Below, piece by piece: positions 7,992 to 15,556 of a stretch of DNA of 32,397 nucleotides. The DNA comes from Gemmatimonadota bacterium (GTDB taxonomy: Bacteria > Latescibacterota > UBA2968 > GCA-2709665): the NCBI GenBank assembly GCA_028874335.1, contig JAPPJY010000026.1, forward strand, positions 1-32,397. The letters are read 5' to 3'. The notes below the pieces were generated by a model. That model ran no database searches and had not been told where the DNA came from. It saw only the letters and a program-made list of their open reading frames with translations. Positions within the stretch are counted from its first letter, which is position 1. Each line of letters opens with the position of its first letter. A program made the translations under genes and the position numbers.

Positions 7992-8545
7992 TGGTGTCCT
8001 TCCTCCCTGTCGTCGTCTTCCTCGCTACCAGCGTGCTCCTTCTTGCCCTCGCCGTGTTCTTCCCCGCTTTCACCGTGCCCACCGTTGCTCGGGCCGCCGA
8101 TGCGCAGAATGTGGCCGTCCCTGTCGGCAACGAGCATCTCCCGCGCCCCCCAGGGCCGGTCGACGGGCTTCTGCCTGATCTCCGCCCCCGCCCGCGCCAG
8201 CTTCTCGTGCAGTTCGTCGACGTTATCGACGCTGTAATAGATCCAGACCGGCCGGGCGCCCTGCCCTTTCTCGCTCAGAAAGACGGTCACTTCGCCATTG
8301 GATATGGATGCAAAGGTCTTGTCCTCTTCCTCCGCCGGCCAGTCCCAGTTCTTCTTGAAGCCGAGAACGCTGGTGTAGTGCGCGATGCTCGCTTCGACAC
8401 TCTCGACGTTCAGAATCGGGGTGACCGCCGTGAACGCCGTCGATCCGGAAACGGATTCCTCGTGTCCACCCTCGTGGGCGGTGGCGATATGACTGACGCC
8501 GATGACAATTCCTGCAACGATAGCTGCGATTCCGTGACCCTTCAT
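7988..8545 (-). CDS. Exported VOC-superfamily (glyoxalase-like) protein with His/acid-rich tail
   Basis: A 185-residue protein with a cleavable signal peptide (residues 1-23, ending ATA-H), a vicinal-oxygen-chelate fold at about 40-150 (TPILNVESVEASIAHYTSVLGF, then YYSVDNVDELHEKLARAGAEI, then REMLVADRDGHILRIGG), and a 35-residue tail (151-185) made almost wholly of Gly, His, Glu, Asp and Lys. The tail could bind metal ions. VOC proteins are usually cytosolic, so export is unusual. Strong AGGAGG lies upstream of the ATG. The stop codon TAG is the terminal triplet of repeat copy A, so the tail may have been shortened or altered by that insertion. Enzyme activity is not predictable; glyoxalase, dioxygenase and antibiotic-binding members share the fold. 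Confidence 0.85.
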   Translation of the reverse strand: MKGHGIAAIVAGIVIGVSHIATAHEGGHEESVSGSTAFTAVTPILNVESVEASIAHYTSVLGFKKNWDWPAEEEDKTFASISNGEVTVFLSEKGQGARPVWIYYSVDNVDELHEKLARAGAEIRQKPVDRPWGAREMLVADRDGHILRIGGPSNGGHGESGEEHGEGKKEHAGSEEDDDREEGHH

Positions 8546-9116
8546 GGATTTCCTCCTCTGTGGGTTATATGCCGTCAGTATTCGGCGAAATACGGTGAGG
8601 CGTCAGCAGTCCCCCGTCCGCCCCGCTGTTCGTGCCTGCCCGGTATGTGTTGCAGAATGCGACATGCGTCGCGAGTTGCAACGCAATTCGGTTTTCAATA
8701 TCTGTAACTTCCTGTTAATACGTTTATAATCAAATAGTTATATCCGAACAGTCCTGTCTTTTCCGCTCCACCGGGTGTCCTGGCAGACGCATATTGCGAC
8801 GACATCTGCGAGAATGAGATTGTAGCCTTAAAAAGTAACATATTGATATTTAATAATTTAAATTGGAAAATCGAAATCGGCACTGATTTTGCATATCAAT
8901 CGGAACCCTCCCGGCAGGATGGCGCGCGGTATCTCGCTCGTGAGATCCGCTTGCGCCCGCTATCGTCCCACCGCAGGTCGTTTGCGTCCCGGCGTTGGCA
9001 GCGGCGTACCCATCCGATGATGCGTCACAAGCACCGCGGCAGCGTCCTGAATCAGGGCGCGAATGTACGTGATGCGCCGCGAACAGGTAGACGTTGAAGA
9101 TCACGGGAGGGACTCA
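8546..9116. other. Intergenic region with AT-rich core
   Basis: No gene is supported here. Bases 8690-8880 are clearly more AT-rich than the surroundings and include TATAAT at 8725-8730 on the plus strand, without a convincing -35 box. The region separates the divergent VOC gene (minus) and the helical protein at 9117 (plus), so it should hold promoters for both. Short open frames across it have no codon character or family resemblance. Confidence 0.5.
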
Positions 9117-9821
9117 ATGCCGTCTTCGGGAAACGGACTGGCGCAACAGATCGCCGAACTCTTCCAGGAATTGCTCGAAAGGGAACTGCAGAGCGTCAAA
9201 CGGGCCGTCGAAGTACGCAGGATCGAACTGCTCGAAAAAATCGGAACCCGGGAAACGGAATTGAACGACGACGATCGATTGGATGCCCTGTTCGATCAAT
9301 ACAAAGCCGGCCTCGCGGGACCCGAACGACCTGCGAGTCGCGTGCAGGAACGCCGCCTGTATTACAATTGGGAAGGCCGGCTGAGGTCGGAACTGGGTAC
9401 CTGGAGAGTGGAGCTGGATGAACTCGAAAAGCGGAGCAACGACGACAACACAGTACTGACGAACGCGCGATGCAAGGTCATGCGCCTGTTGCTGCGTGAG
9501 ACGCTGCTGGTGGTCAATCGAGGATGTATCAACGGGCCGAAATCGGACAAGGGGGAGTATGAAAGCCTTGAGGACTGTCTCATACCGGTTATTCGAGAAA
9601 TGAAAAAGGGCAAATCCCATACCGAGGCTTTCCGCATTGTTGCAGAAAGACTGGGCGCCCGCAGAACGACCGTTGCTTCTGTATGCACAAGAGGACTGGA
9701 CCTGACGACCGAACAATTCGTCGATCACGTCACGAGCGGTCGGATCGTACAGGTCTTGAAGAAAAAATACCCCGAAAAGACCGGACTGATCGACCGGGAG
9801 TTGGACTCGCTCTATCCTTAG
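9117..9821 (+). CDS. Uncharacterised helical protein with possible DNA-binding C-terminus
   Basis: A 234-residue soluble protein, function not recognised. Residues 1-60 are charged, heptad-like helix (QQIAELFQELLERELQSVKR...), 95-125 is another probable coiled coil (RLRSELGTWRVELDELEKRS), and the last 75 residues (HTEAFRIVAERLGARRTT, then CTRGLDLTTEQFVDHVTSG, then KKYPEKTGLIDRELDSLYP) resemble a compact helix-turn-helix-like module. The start is the ATG at 9117 with GGGAGG 8 nt upstream. It is alone on the plus strand, converging on the decarboxylase with 44 nt between the stops. It might be a regulator or part of a defence protein; no catalytic motif is visible. Confidence 0.75.
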   Translation: MPSSGNGLAQQIAELFQELLERELQSVKRAVEVRRIELLEKIGTRETELNDDDRLDALFDQYKAGLAGPERPASRVQERRLYYNWEGRLRSELGTWRVELDELEKRSNDDNTVLTNARCKVMRLLLRETLLVVNRGCINGPKSDKGEYESLEDCLIPVIREMKKGKSHTEAFRIVAERLGARRTTVASVCTRGLDLTTEQFVDHVTSGRIVQVLKKKYPEKTGLIDRELDSLYP

Positions 9822-9865
9822 CGTTCTGCATGATACTCGAATAATCTGCGGCCCCGGGGGGCACC

Positions 9866-11266
9866 CTAAGGCTTCAGGGTTTCCAACCCGAAACGCTCTG
9901 CGGTATCGAGGGTTTGCCGGACGTCTTCCCACGTGGTGTTGTGGTTGATGATGCACAGCCTCAGCGAAAACGTCCCGTGCAGAAGCGTTGAAGAAAAAAA
10001 CGCACGATCTTCCCAGAACACGCGTGCAAGCACCGTTCTGTTGATTTCTTCCAGGGACGCCTCGTCCAGTTCCCCGCCGCGGGGATTCACACGAAAACAA
10101 ACCACGCCCAGCGACACGGGCGTCACGAGTTCCAGGTTCTCATTCTCCTCCACGTACTCACCGGCGCGAATCGCAAGCTCCATCCCCTTCGATACGGCGC
10201 GCCGGAACGCCGCCATCCCGAACGTCTGTACCGACATCCAGATCTTCAGCGCGCGCATGGACCGGCTCAACTGCAGGCCCCGGTCCGCGATATTCGGATG
10301 GTTCGTACCCCACACCGTATCCTGCAGGATATCAGGGTGCACGGCGAATGCGCGCTCGAGGGCGCCGGCGTCCTTTACCAGGAGGCATCCCGCCTCGTAG
10401 GGCTGGAAGAACCACTTGTGGGCGTCCAGGCCGACCGAGTCGGCGCGCGCGATCCCCATAAGGAGACGCTTGCCCTGCTCGGTAACCGCAGCAAAGCCGC
10501 CGTACGCCGCATCCACGTGCAGCCAGATGCCTTCCGCCTCACAATAATCCGCCATCGCCTCCAGGGGGTCTATCGCGCCGGTGCTGCTGGTACCGGCATT
10601 GGCGCAAACCGCAATCGGGTTGAAGCCCGCCGCACGGTCCTCTGCCACGGACCGCGCCAGCGCGTCCATGTCCAGCCGGAACCGCTCGTCGCTCGCGATT
10701 GTTCGAATACGCTCCGGACGCACACCCACGATCCTCGCCGCACGTATATGCGCGCTGTGGCTCTGGTCGCACATATACACGGTCGGCCGGTCCGGATGTC
10801 CGGCCGCTTCACGCGCCGCGACGAACGCGTCCAGGCTGGCGGCCGAGCCGCCGCTGGTGAGCAGGCCGCCGGCGCTTTCAGGATAGCCGATCCAGTTGCG
10901 CAGCCAGTCAATAACCACCAGTTCAAGCTGGCTCGGGCCACTGGCAACCAGCCAGGTGCAGACGTTACTGTTGTACCCCGCTGCCAGAAAGTCGGCAAGC
11001 ACGCCCGGCCAGGTGGGCGACGACGGGATGAATCCAAAGCACCGCGGATGATCGAGCCGGGTCGCCACGGGAAGAATCTCCTTTGCGGCCTGCTCCATCA
11101 CCTCCTCGCCGGGACGCCCCTCCTCGGGCGGCGGCGCCATCAGACGGTCATCCAGTTCCCGGCGAAATTCACCGTCCCATGCGCCTTCTTCAGGCAGGTT
11201 TTCGGTCCGAGCAACGAGGAGTTCGGCGGCCTTGCGAGCCAGGTCCAGCATCGCCTCGGAGGACAT
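9866..11266 (-). CDS. PLP-dependent aromatic amino acid decarboxylase family protein
   Basis: A 466-residue group II pyridoxal-phosphate decarboxylase. The Schiff-base lysine is Lys284 (LDAHKWFFQPYEAG), the pyridine-N aspartate is Asp252 (HVDAAYGGF) and the ring-stacking histidine is His170 (DQSHSAH). TSGGSAASL at 137-145 is the phosphate-binding loop. The length and motifs match aromatic-L-amino-acid, tyrosine or tryptophan decarboxylases; substrate choice cannot be read from these motifs. The ATG has GGAGG 7 nt upstream. It stands alone, convergent with the 9117 gene and upstream of no operon partner. Confidence 0.92.
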   Translation of the reverse strand: MSSEAMLDLARKAAELLVARTENLPEEGAWDGEFRRELDDRLMAPPPEEGRPGEEVMEQAAKEILPVATRLDHPRCFGFIPSSPTWPGVLADFLAAGYNSNVCTWLVASGPSQLELVVIDWLRNWIGYPESAGGLLTSGGSAASLDAFVAAREAAGHPDRPTVYMCDQSHSAHIRAARIVGVRPERIRTIASDERFRLDMDALARSVAEDRAAGFNPIAVCANAGTSSTGAIDPLEAMADYCEAEGIWLHVDAAYGGFAAVTEQGKRLLMGIARADSVGLDAHKWFFQPYEAGCLLVKDAGALERAFAVHPDILQDTVWGTNHPNIADRGLQLSRSMRALKIWMSVQTFGMAAFRRAVSKGMELAIRAGEYVEENENLELVTPVSLGVVCFRVNPRGGELDEASLEEINRTVLARVFWEDRAFFSSTLLHGTFSLRLCIINHNTTWEDVRQTLDTAERFGLETLKP

Positions 11267-11479
11267 CTGAAGACCTCCACGCTCGCCGTTGTTCTTTCTG
11301 TTATCGGATTCTATGGTGTCGTCTCGCTGTTCTTCGTTCGCTCTAGGGGATTTCGCCTTAGTGCCGTCTTTTTTCGAATTTACGCTGAGAGTCAGGATTG
11401 GGAAAGTTCATTTATTTGCACGAAATGAGTTGGCATTTCCCAGGGAAACGGCCATATATATAACCACGGAGACGCAGAA

Positions 11480-11862
11480 TTGCAAACCAGAACGGAACGA
11501 ATCAGGCGCCTCCTCGAAAACGATGGGTGGTACCTGGCACGTCACGGCTCCGGTCATGACATTTTTCGGCACTCCGACATCAGAGGGATCATTACCCTGC
11601 CGAGACACAGAACCTAACCTTGATTCGTAAGTCTTCGGGGACGTTAATTCGAATATGTGCTTGTAAATAAAGGCGATTAGACGGCCGATTACAGGATACA
11701 CCAGGTCACTGGACGTGAAGGGAAAAAACGTCCTTCTATACGTCGATAACGCCCCGCTTTGTAGGGTTTTATCGCGTCGCCGCGTTGCTGTTTTTTTTGA
11801 ATTGAGGCTAATCCCCGGGCGTTGCCAGATCGATCGCAAGGAGAGCGGGCTGGACGGAATAA
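11480..11862 (+). pseudogene. hicA: hicA toxin gene split by the 197-bp element
   Basis: Two fragments of one HicA-type mRNA interferase flank repeat copy B. The 5' part (11480-11614, TTG start, GGAG upstream) encodes 45 residues including LLENDGWYLARHGSGHDIF and IITLPRHRT, with the conserved Gly-x-x-His region of HicA. It stops at TAA, the first triplet of the element. The 3' part (11812-11862) encodes SPGVARSIARRAGWTE and a stop, the typical HicA C-terminal helix. Removing 11615-11811 joins ...PRHRT to SPGVARS... in frame. Intact, the toxin would have been about 61 residues and would cleave mRNA. It precedes hicB, the usual hicA-hicB order. The protein is almost certainly inactive now. Confidence 0.85.
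11615..11811 (+). mobile_element. 197-bp interspersed element, copy B, inserted in hicA
   Basis: Full-length copy, from TAACCTTGATTCG to GAATTGAGGCTAA, interrupting hicA between codons for Thr45 and the following Ser. Because the host gene is known, this copy fixes both boundaries of the element: exactly 197 bp can be removed to restore the frame. No target duplication longer than about two or three bases (TA/TAA) is evident. Compared with copy A it has one base missing in the ACCAGG stretch and extra bases in the T-run near the right end. Confidence 0.92.
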
Positions 11863-11886
11863 TCAACCTTTAGGGAGAACCGAAAT

Positions 11887-12273
11887 ATGGATCGATACCC
11901 TGCGTTAATCGATGGCGAAAAAGGCGCCTATGGGGTTACGTTTCCCGACCTTCCCGGAATCGTCGCTATGGGAAACACCGTCGACGAGGCGCTGGTGAAC
12001 GCCGAAGAAGCCCTTCGCGATTACGCAATCGAGGCCGAGAAGGACGGTGAGAAGATCTCGCTGCCGAGCGCTTTCGAGCAGTTGGAAGTTCCGCGCGGGA
12101 ATACGCTTGTGTCGGTCCCGTTAATCCGCGTAACAGGCCGCAACGTCCGCGCCCATATGACCCTGGACGAGGGCGTTGCGGCCTTTATTGACGGCGAGTC
12201 GCGAAGACGAGGTATGACCCGTAAGGCCTACGTTGAGTGGATCGTAAAGCGAATCGCGCAGGTCGGCGGATAA
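11887..12273 (+). CDS. hicB: HicB-family antitoxin
   Basis: A 128-residue HicB. The N-terminal partial RNase H-like fold is shown by YPALIDGEKGAYGVTFPDLP and by GNTVDEALVNAEEALRDY, and the C-terminal part (DEGVAAFIDGESRRRGMTRKAYVEWIV) is a ribbon-helix-helix DNA-binding module. It neutralises HicA and represses its own operon. GGGAG lies 8 nt upstream of the ATG. Its toxin partner immediately upstream is interrupted by a repeat, so hicB is now an orphan antitoxin, and its own promoter supply may have been altered by the insertion. Confidence 0.92.
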   Translation: MDRYPALIDGEKGAYGVTFPDLPGIVAMGNTVDEALVNAEEALRDYAIEAEKDGEKISLPSAFEQLEVPRGNTLVSVPLIRVTGRNVRAHMTLDEGVAAFIDGESRRRGMTRKAYVEWIVKRIAQVGG

Positions 12274-12304
12274 GTACCGGAAACCTGCAGTCAGTTGCCG
12301 GCCC

Positions 12305-13825
12305 TTATTCGAAAACGACCAACTCGCCGTCCCTGACAATCAGCACCACCGGGTCGTAAACCGCATCACCGCTGTCGTCGAAGGAAAACGAGCCCAGTAC
12401 CGTATCCAGATCCCGAGTACCGGCCATCGCGCCTCGAATCGCGCCCGCATCGGTTGACCCGGCCCCGGCGATGGCCTCCGCGATTATGTAGAGTGCGGCG
12501 TACGACTGGGCCGCCCACGTGCTTGGTTCGGAACCGTATCTCGCGAGATAATTCGCCACAAAGGTCTCATTTCCGGGCGTGTCTGCAGCGCTTGACCAGC
12601 TGACAAAAGAAATCGCGCCCTCAGCGGCGTCACCCGCAGCCTCAACTTCCACCGCGGTCATTACCGGAACCAGGAAGGGGATATTTGCGCCGATACCGGC
12701 CTCGCGCGCCTGGATCAGTATCCTGATTTGTTCGGCGCCCAGGGCCGAGACAAAGACGGCGTGCGGATTCAACGCCTTGATACGCGTCAACTGTTCGCTA
12801 AACGTGGTATCGCCTGTGGCAATCGTCTCAGTCGCCAGGATTTCAACTTCGATCCCGGATAGCGTTCTTCTGATCGTCTCGTCGCTGCTCTTCGAAAAGA
12901 CATCGGTTTCATCGACAATCGTCGCAACCCTCCGATACCTCAGTTTCTCCTGCGTCTCGCTGACGGGGCCGGGTAACAGCGCATTGACGTTCAGGCCGGC
13001 GCGGAATATATAATCGCCGATCGCGCTCAGGCCCGCCGCCGTCGAGATTGAACTGAACGCAAGTACCTCGTTTCGCTCGGCAATGGGAAACGCCTCCCGG
13101 GCCGCCGTTGAAATCACGGGACCGAGTATGACGGACACGCCGTCCCGGTCGATCAGTTTGTTGAATGCGTCAACGGCGCCCGCGGCTGTTCCGCGGGAAT
13201 CCTCCACAATGAAGTTGATGCCGGCGCCGCCGAGCTTCGACGAGTTGTTGATCTCCTCACGTGCCAGTTCAAAACCTTCTATCGCCGGAAATCCGTACCG
13301 GGTCTGCGGTCCCGTCAGCGGCAGAACGACGCCGATGGCAATCTCCGCGGGGAGACCGCCCGGTGCCAACTTGATCGTACCCGCCGTACTCGCCCTGCCG
13401 CCAATCACCAGTTCGACGGTCGTTTCAAATCCGCCGTTGACCGGAATACTCGACCACGATCCCAGCATGCTCACGCCGCGCATCGCGCGCGCGCGATAGT
13501 AACCGGTTACCCCGACCTCTGCGATCTCGATCCTCGCCTGACCGCGAGCGTTGGTCGTGCCCGACCACCGGTATTCCGCCGCTCGCCCTGAAACGGATCT
13601 TCCGATTTCGACGGTAACGCCGCTGACGGGCTTTTGACCCTGCATCACGCGAGCGTTCAAGACCGCCAGGGTCCGGTCCCCGCCTATGGCCAGTTTACCC
13701 AGCGGCTTTGCAACCCGATCTTCCGTCTCCGGCGCGAGCGACGGCATCCTGCTTTCGCCGCCGCAGCCACAAAACACGCCAGTAACGAGCGCCCCAACAA
13801 TGGCTCCGCGTATCCAGTAATACAT
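12305..13825 (-). CDS. Lipoprotein: Ig-like domain + LivJ-type receptor (array member 1, type I)
   Basis: A 506-residue lipoprotein precursor. A signal peptide ends near Cys19/Cys21 (TGVFCGCGG). A linker is followed by a beta-rich domain at about 52-143 (PVSGVTVEI...GYYRARAM...GSWSSIPVNGG), which looks Ig-like or transthyretin-like, then a periplasmic-binding-protein type 1 receptor domain from about 160 to the end (IAIGVVLPLTGP, FELAREEINNSS, GPVISTAAREAFP). The family binds amino acids or small amides for uptake or sensing. No permease or ATPase gene is nearby. It is the last gene of the minus-strand array, 22 nt after the previous one, and converges on hicB. Confidence 0.87.
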   Translation of the reverse strand: MYYWIRGAIVGALVTGVFCGCGGESRMPSLAPETEDRVAKPLGKLAIGGDRTLAVLNARVMQGQKPVSGVTVEIGRSVSGRAAEYRWSGTTNARGQARIEIAEVGVTGYYRARAMRGVSMLGSWSSIPVNGGFETTVELVIGGRASTAGTIKLAPGGLPAEIAIGVVLPLTGPQTRYGFPAIEGFELAREEINNSSKLGGAGINFIVEDSRGTAAGAVDAFNKLIDRDGVSVILGPVISTAAREAFPIAERNEVLAFSSISTAAGLSAIGDYIFRAGLNVNALLPGPVSETQEKLRYRRVATIVDETDVFSKSSDETIRRTLSGIEVEILATETIATGDTTFSEQLTRIKALNPHAVFVSALGAEQIRILIQAREAGIGANIPFLVPVMTAVEVEAAGDAAEGAISFVSWSSAADTPGNETFVANYLARYGSEPSTWAAQSYAALYIIAEAIAGAGSTDAGAIRGAMAGTRDLDTVLGSFSFDDSGDAVYDPVVLIVRDGELVVFE

Positions 13826-13847
13826 GGAACATCCTCAGGTTTGATCA

Positions 13848-15458
13848 CTACGGCACAAATCGATAGACCACGGGCAATTGGGACGGATCGGTGACGCTCG
13901 GGTCCGTGTGGTGGTAGATGTTGATGCGTCCGGTGCCGCAGTCGCCGAATTCGTCGCAGGCGAGCGTGCCGACGAGAGCCACGAAACCGGACGTCGCGTG
14001 GAGTTTCCGGCGCAGCGCGTTGCGGTCCACGATCAGCTCTCCGTCCCTTGCAATCGCCACGGACTCGATGGCATTGAGAAGCAGAGTCGTGGCGTCGTAC
14101 GAATGCGCCCAGTACGGCGTGCCCGGAAACCCGCCGTACGCCGCGTCATACGCGGCCAGTGCCTCGTCCACGCTCTTGCCGGTAACGGCATTGACATTCG
14201 AGCCGAGATCCGCCTCGGGTCCGGCCGCGTAGACGCCCTCGGATTGAGGCGTAGCGAGAAACTCCGAATCGAGCAGGGCGGCCCCCGTGATGAGGGTCAC
14301 GCCTTCGAGACCGTCGAATTCCCTTACCTGTTTCGCGAACGGCAGGCCTTCCTCGTCGAAGAGCGGGAAGAAGATAGCGTCCGGCCCCGCTTCGGCGAAT
14401 TCCGCGAGGACGGAGGTCATGTCCGTTTGTCCTTTGTCGATCCGCGCGCTGACGGAAACCTCACCGCCAACGGCGGCGAACGCATCGCGGAACGCGCTGA
14501 CGAGGGCCGTGGTATAGGGGTCGCCGTCGTCTACGGCGACCATCCGTCGCAGGTCGAGTTCATTGTATGCGAAATCCGCGACGGCCCGGGCCTGATAGAG
14601 GTCGTTGACCGCAACCCGGAAGTATCCAGGGTGATAATCGGCGCTCGCGTTGCCCGCCAGATCGGACGTCAATCTCGGTGACGTATTGGATGGCGAGATC
14701 ATCACCAGACCGGCCGCGCTGATGACCGGCGAAGCGGCCACTGCCGCGCCGGAGCAGGATGTGCCGACGATGCCCAACACCCGTGAATCGGCGACAATCT
14801 GCTCTGCGCCCGCCCGTCCGCCTTCCGGCCCGCACAGGCCGTCAACCGGATCGCCGAGTTCGACGTCGCGGCCGTGTACGGTTCCGTAGTCCCGGACGGC
14901 CAGCTCAACGGCGTTGCGCGACGGATTGCCAAGCGATGCCGAGATCGTATGGGTGAGCAGCGATCGGATATGCACGGCCTCGCCCTCGCCGAACGCAACC
15001 AGGGCACGCGCATACGAACCCGTCACGCGCGCCTTGTCCCCAACAGGCAAATCGACGTTGGTTTCGTACCCCCCATTTAACGGTATACTGGCCCACGATC
15101 CCAGCGAACTTCCGTCCTGCATCGCCCGGGCCCGGTAGTACCCACCCGAACCGCCGATCTCCACCCTCGCGACGCCGTTCGCATCGGTCGTTCCCGATGC
15201 CTCGTAGTTGGCCGGGCGCCCGGAAATGGAACGTGCGATTTCCACGGTGACACCGCTTACCGGATTCTCACCCTGTATCACGCGGGCGACAACCAGGGCG
15301 GGCGTGGCGTCTCCACCGACAGCCAGTTTACCCAACGGCTGGCCGGTTCGAACGTCCCCCTCCGGTACCTGCGACGTCGTCAGGCGTTCACGCCCGCAAC
15401 CCCAGGTTACGACTGCGACAAGCGCAAACAGAAACAAACTGCGAACACGGGTTGACAT
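13848..15458 (-). CDS. Lipoprotein: Ig-like domain + LivJ-type receptor (array member 2, type II)
   Basis: A 536-residue paralog with lipobox VTWGC (Cys21), the shared leader GRERLTTSQ, an Ig-like domain at about 55-145 and a receptor domain of a second subtype. Its subtype hallmarks are HTISASLGNPSRNAVELAVRD, GIVGTSCSGAAVAASPVIS (the ligand-binding loop), YWAHSYDATTLLLNAI and a C-terminal CDEFGDCGTGRINIYHH that may hold a disulfide. The N-terminal half resembles the neighbours closely and the receptor half differs, so domain swapping is possible. GGAGGGG lies upstream of the ATG. A decayed piece of a second type II gene lies at 18967-19410. Confidence 0.87.
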   Translation of the reverse strand: MSTRVRSLFLFALVAVVTWGCGRERLTTSQVPEGDVRTGQPLGKLAVGGDATPALVVARVIQGENPVSGVTVEIARSISGRPANYEASGTTDANGVARVEIGGSGGYYRARAMQDGSSLGSWASIPLNGGYETNVDLPVGDKARVTGSYARALVAFGEGEAVHIRSLLTHTISASLGNPSRNAVELAVRDYGTVHGRDVELGDPVDGLCGPEGGRAGAEQIVADSRVLGIVGTSCSGAAVAASPVISAAGLVMISPSNTSPRLTSDLAGNASADYHPGYFRVAVNDLYQARAVADFAYNELDLRRMVAVDDGDPYTTALVSAFRDAFAAVGGEVSVSARIDKGQTDMTSVLAEFAEAGPDAIFFPLFDEEGLPFAKQVREFDGLEGVTLITGAALLDSEFLATPQSEGVYAAGPEADLGSNVNAVTGKSVDEALAAYDAAYGGFPGTPYWAHSYDATTLLLNAIESVAIARDGELIVDRNALRRKLHATSGFVALVGTLACDEFGDCGTGRINIYHHTDPSVTDPSQLPVVYRFVP

Positions 15459-15556
15459 GGCAATCCCCTCCGGTTTGAATTCTACGTGTGAGACGAACCC
15501 GGAAAATCGGTTACTGGTTTAGAGTGTGTTTTCGCCCCCGGCCTGGAAACGTACGT

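Noticed and set aside
8695..8883. Small gene in the AT-rich region
   Set aside because: No ribosome site, no family resemblance, and the frame exists on both strands by chance of AT-rich sequence.
11408..11866. A 152-codon minus-strand frame over hicA and repeat copy B
   Set aside because: The middle of the translation is the repeat; similar peptides arise from each copy. The plus-strand HicA fragments explain the region better.
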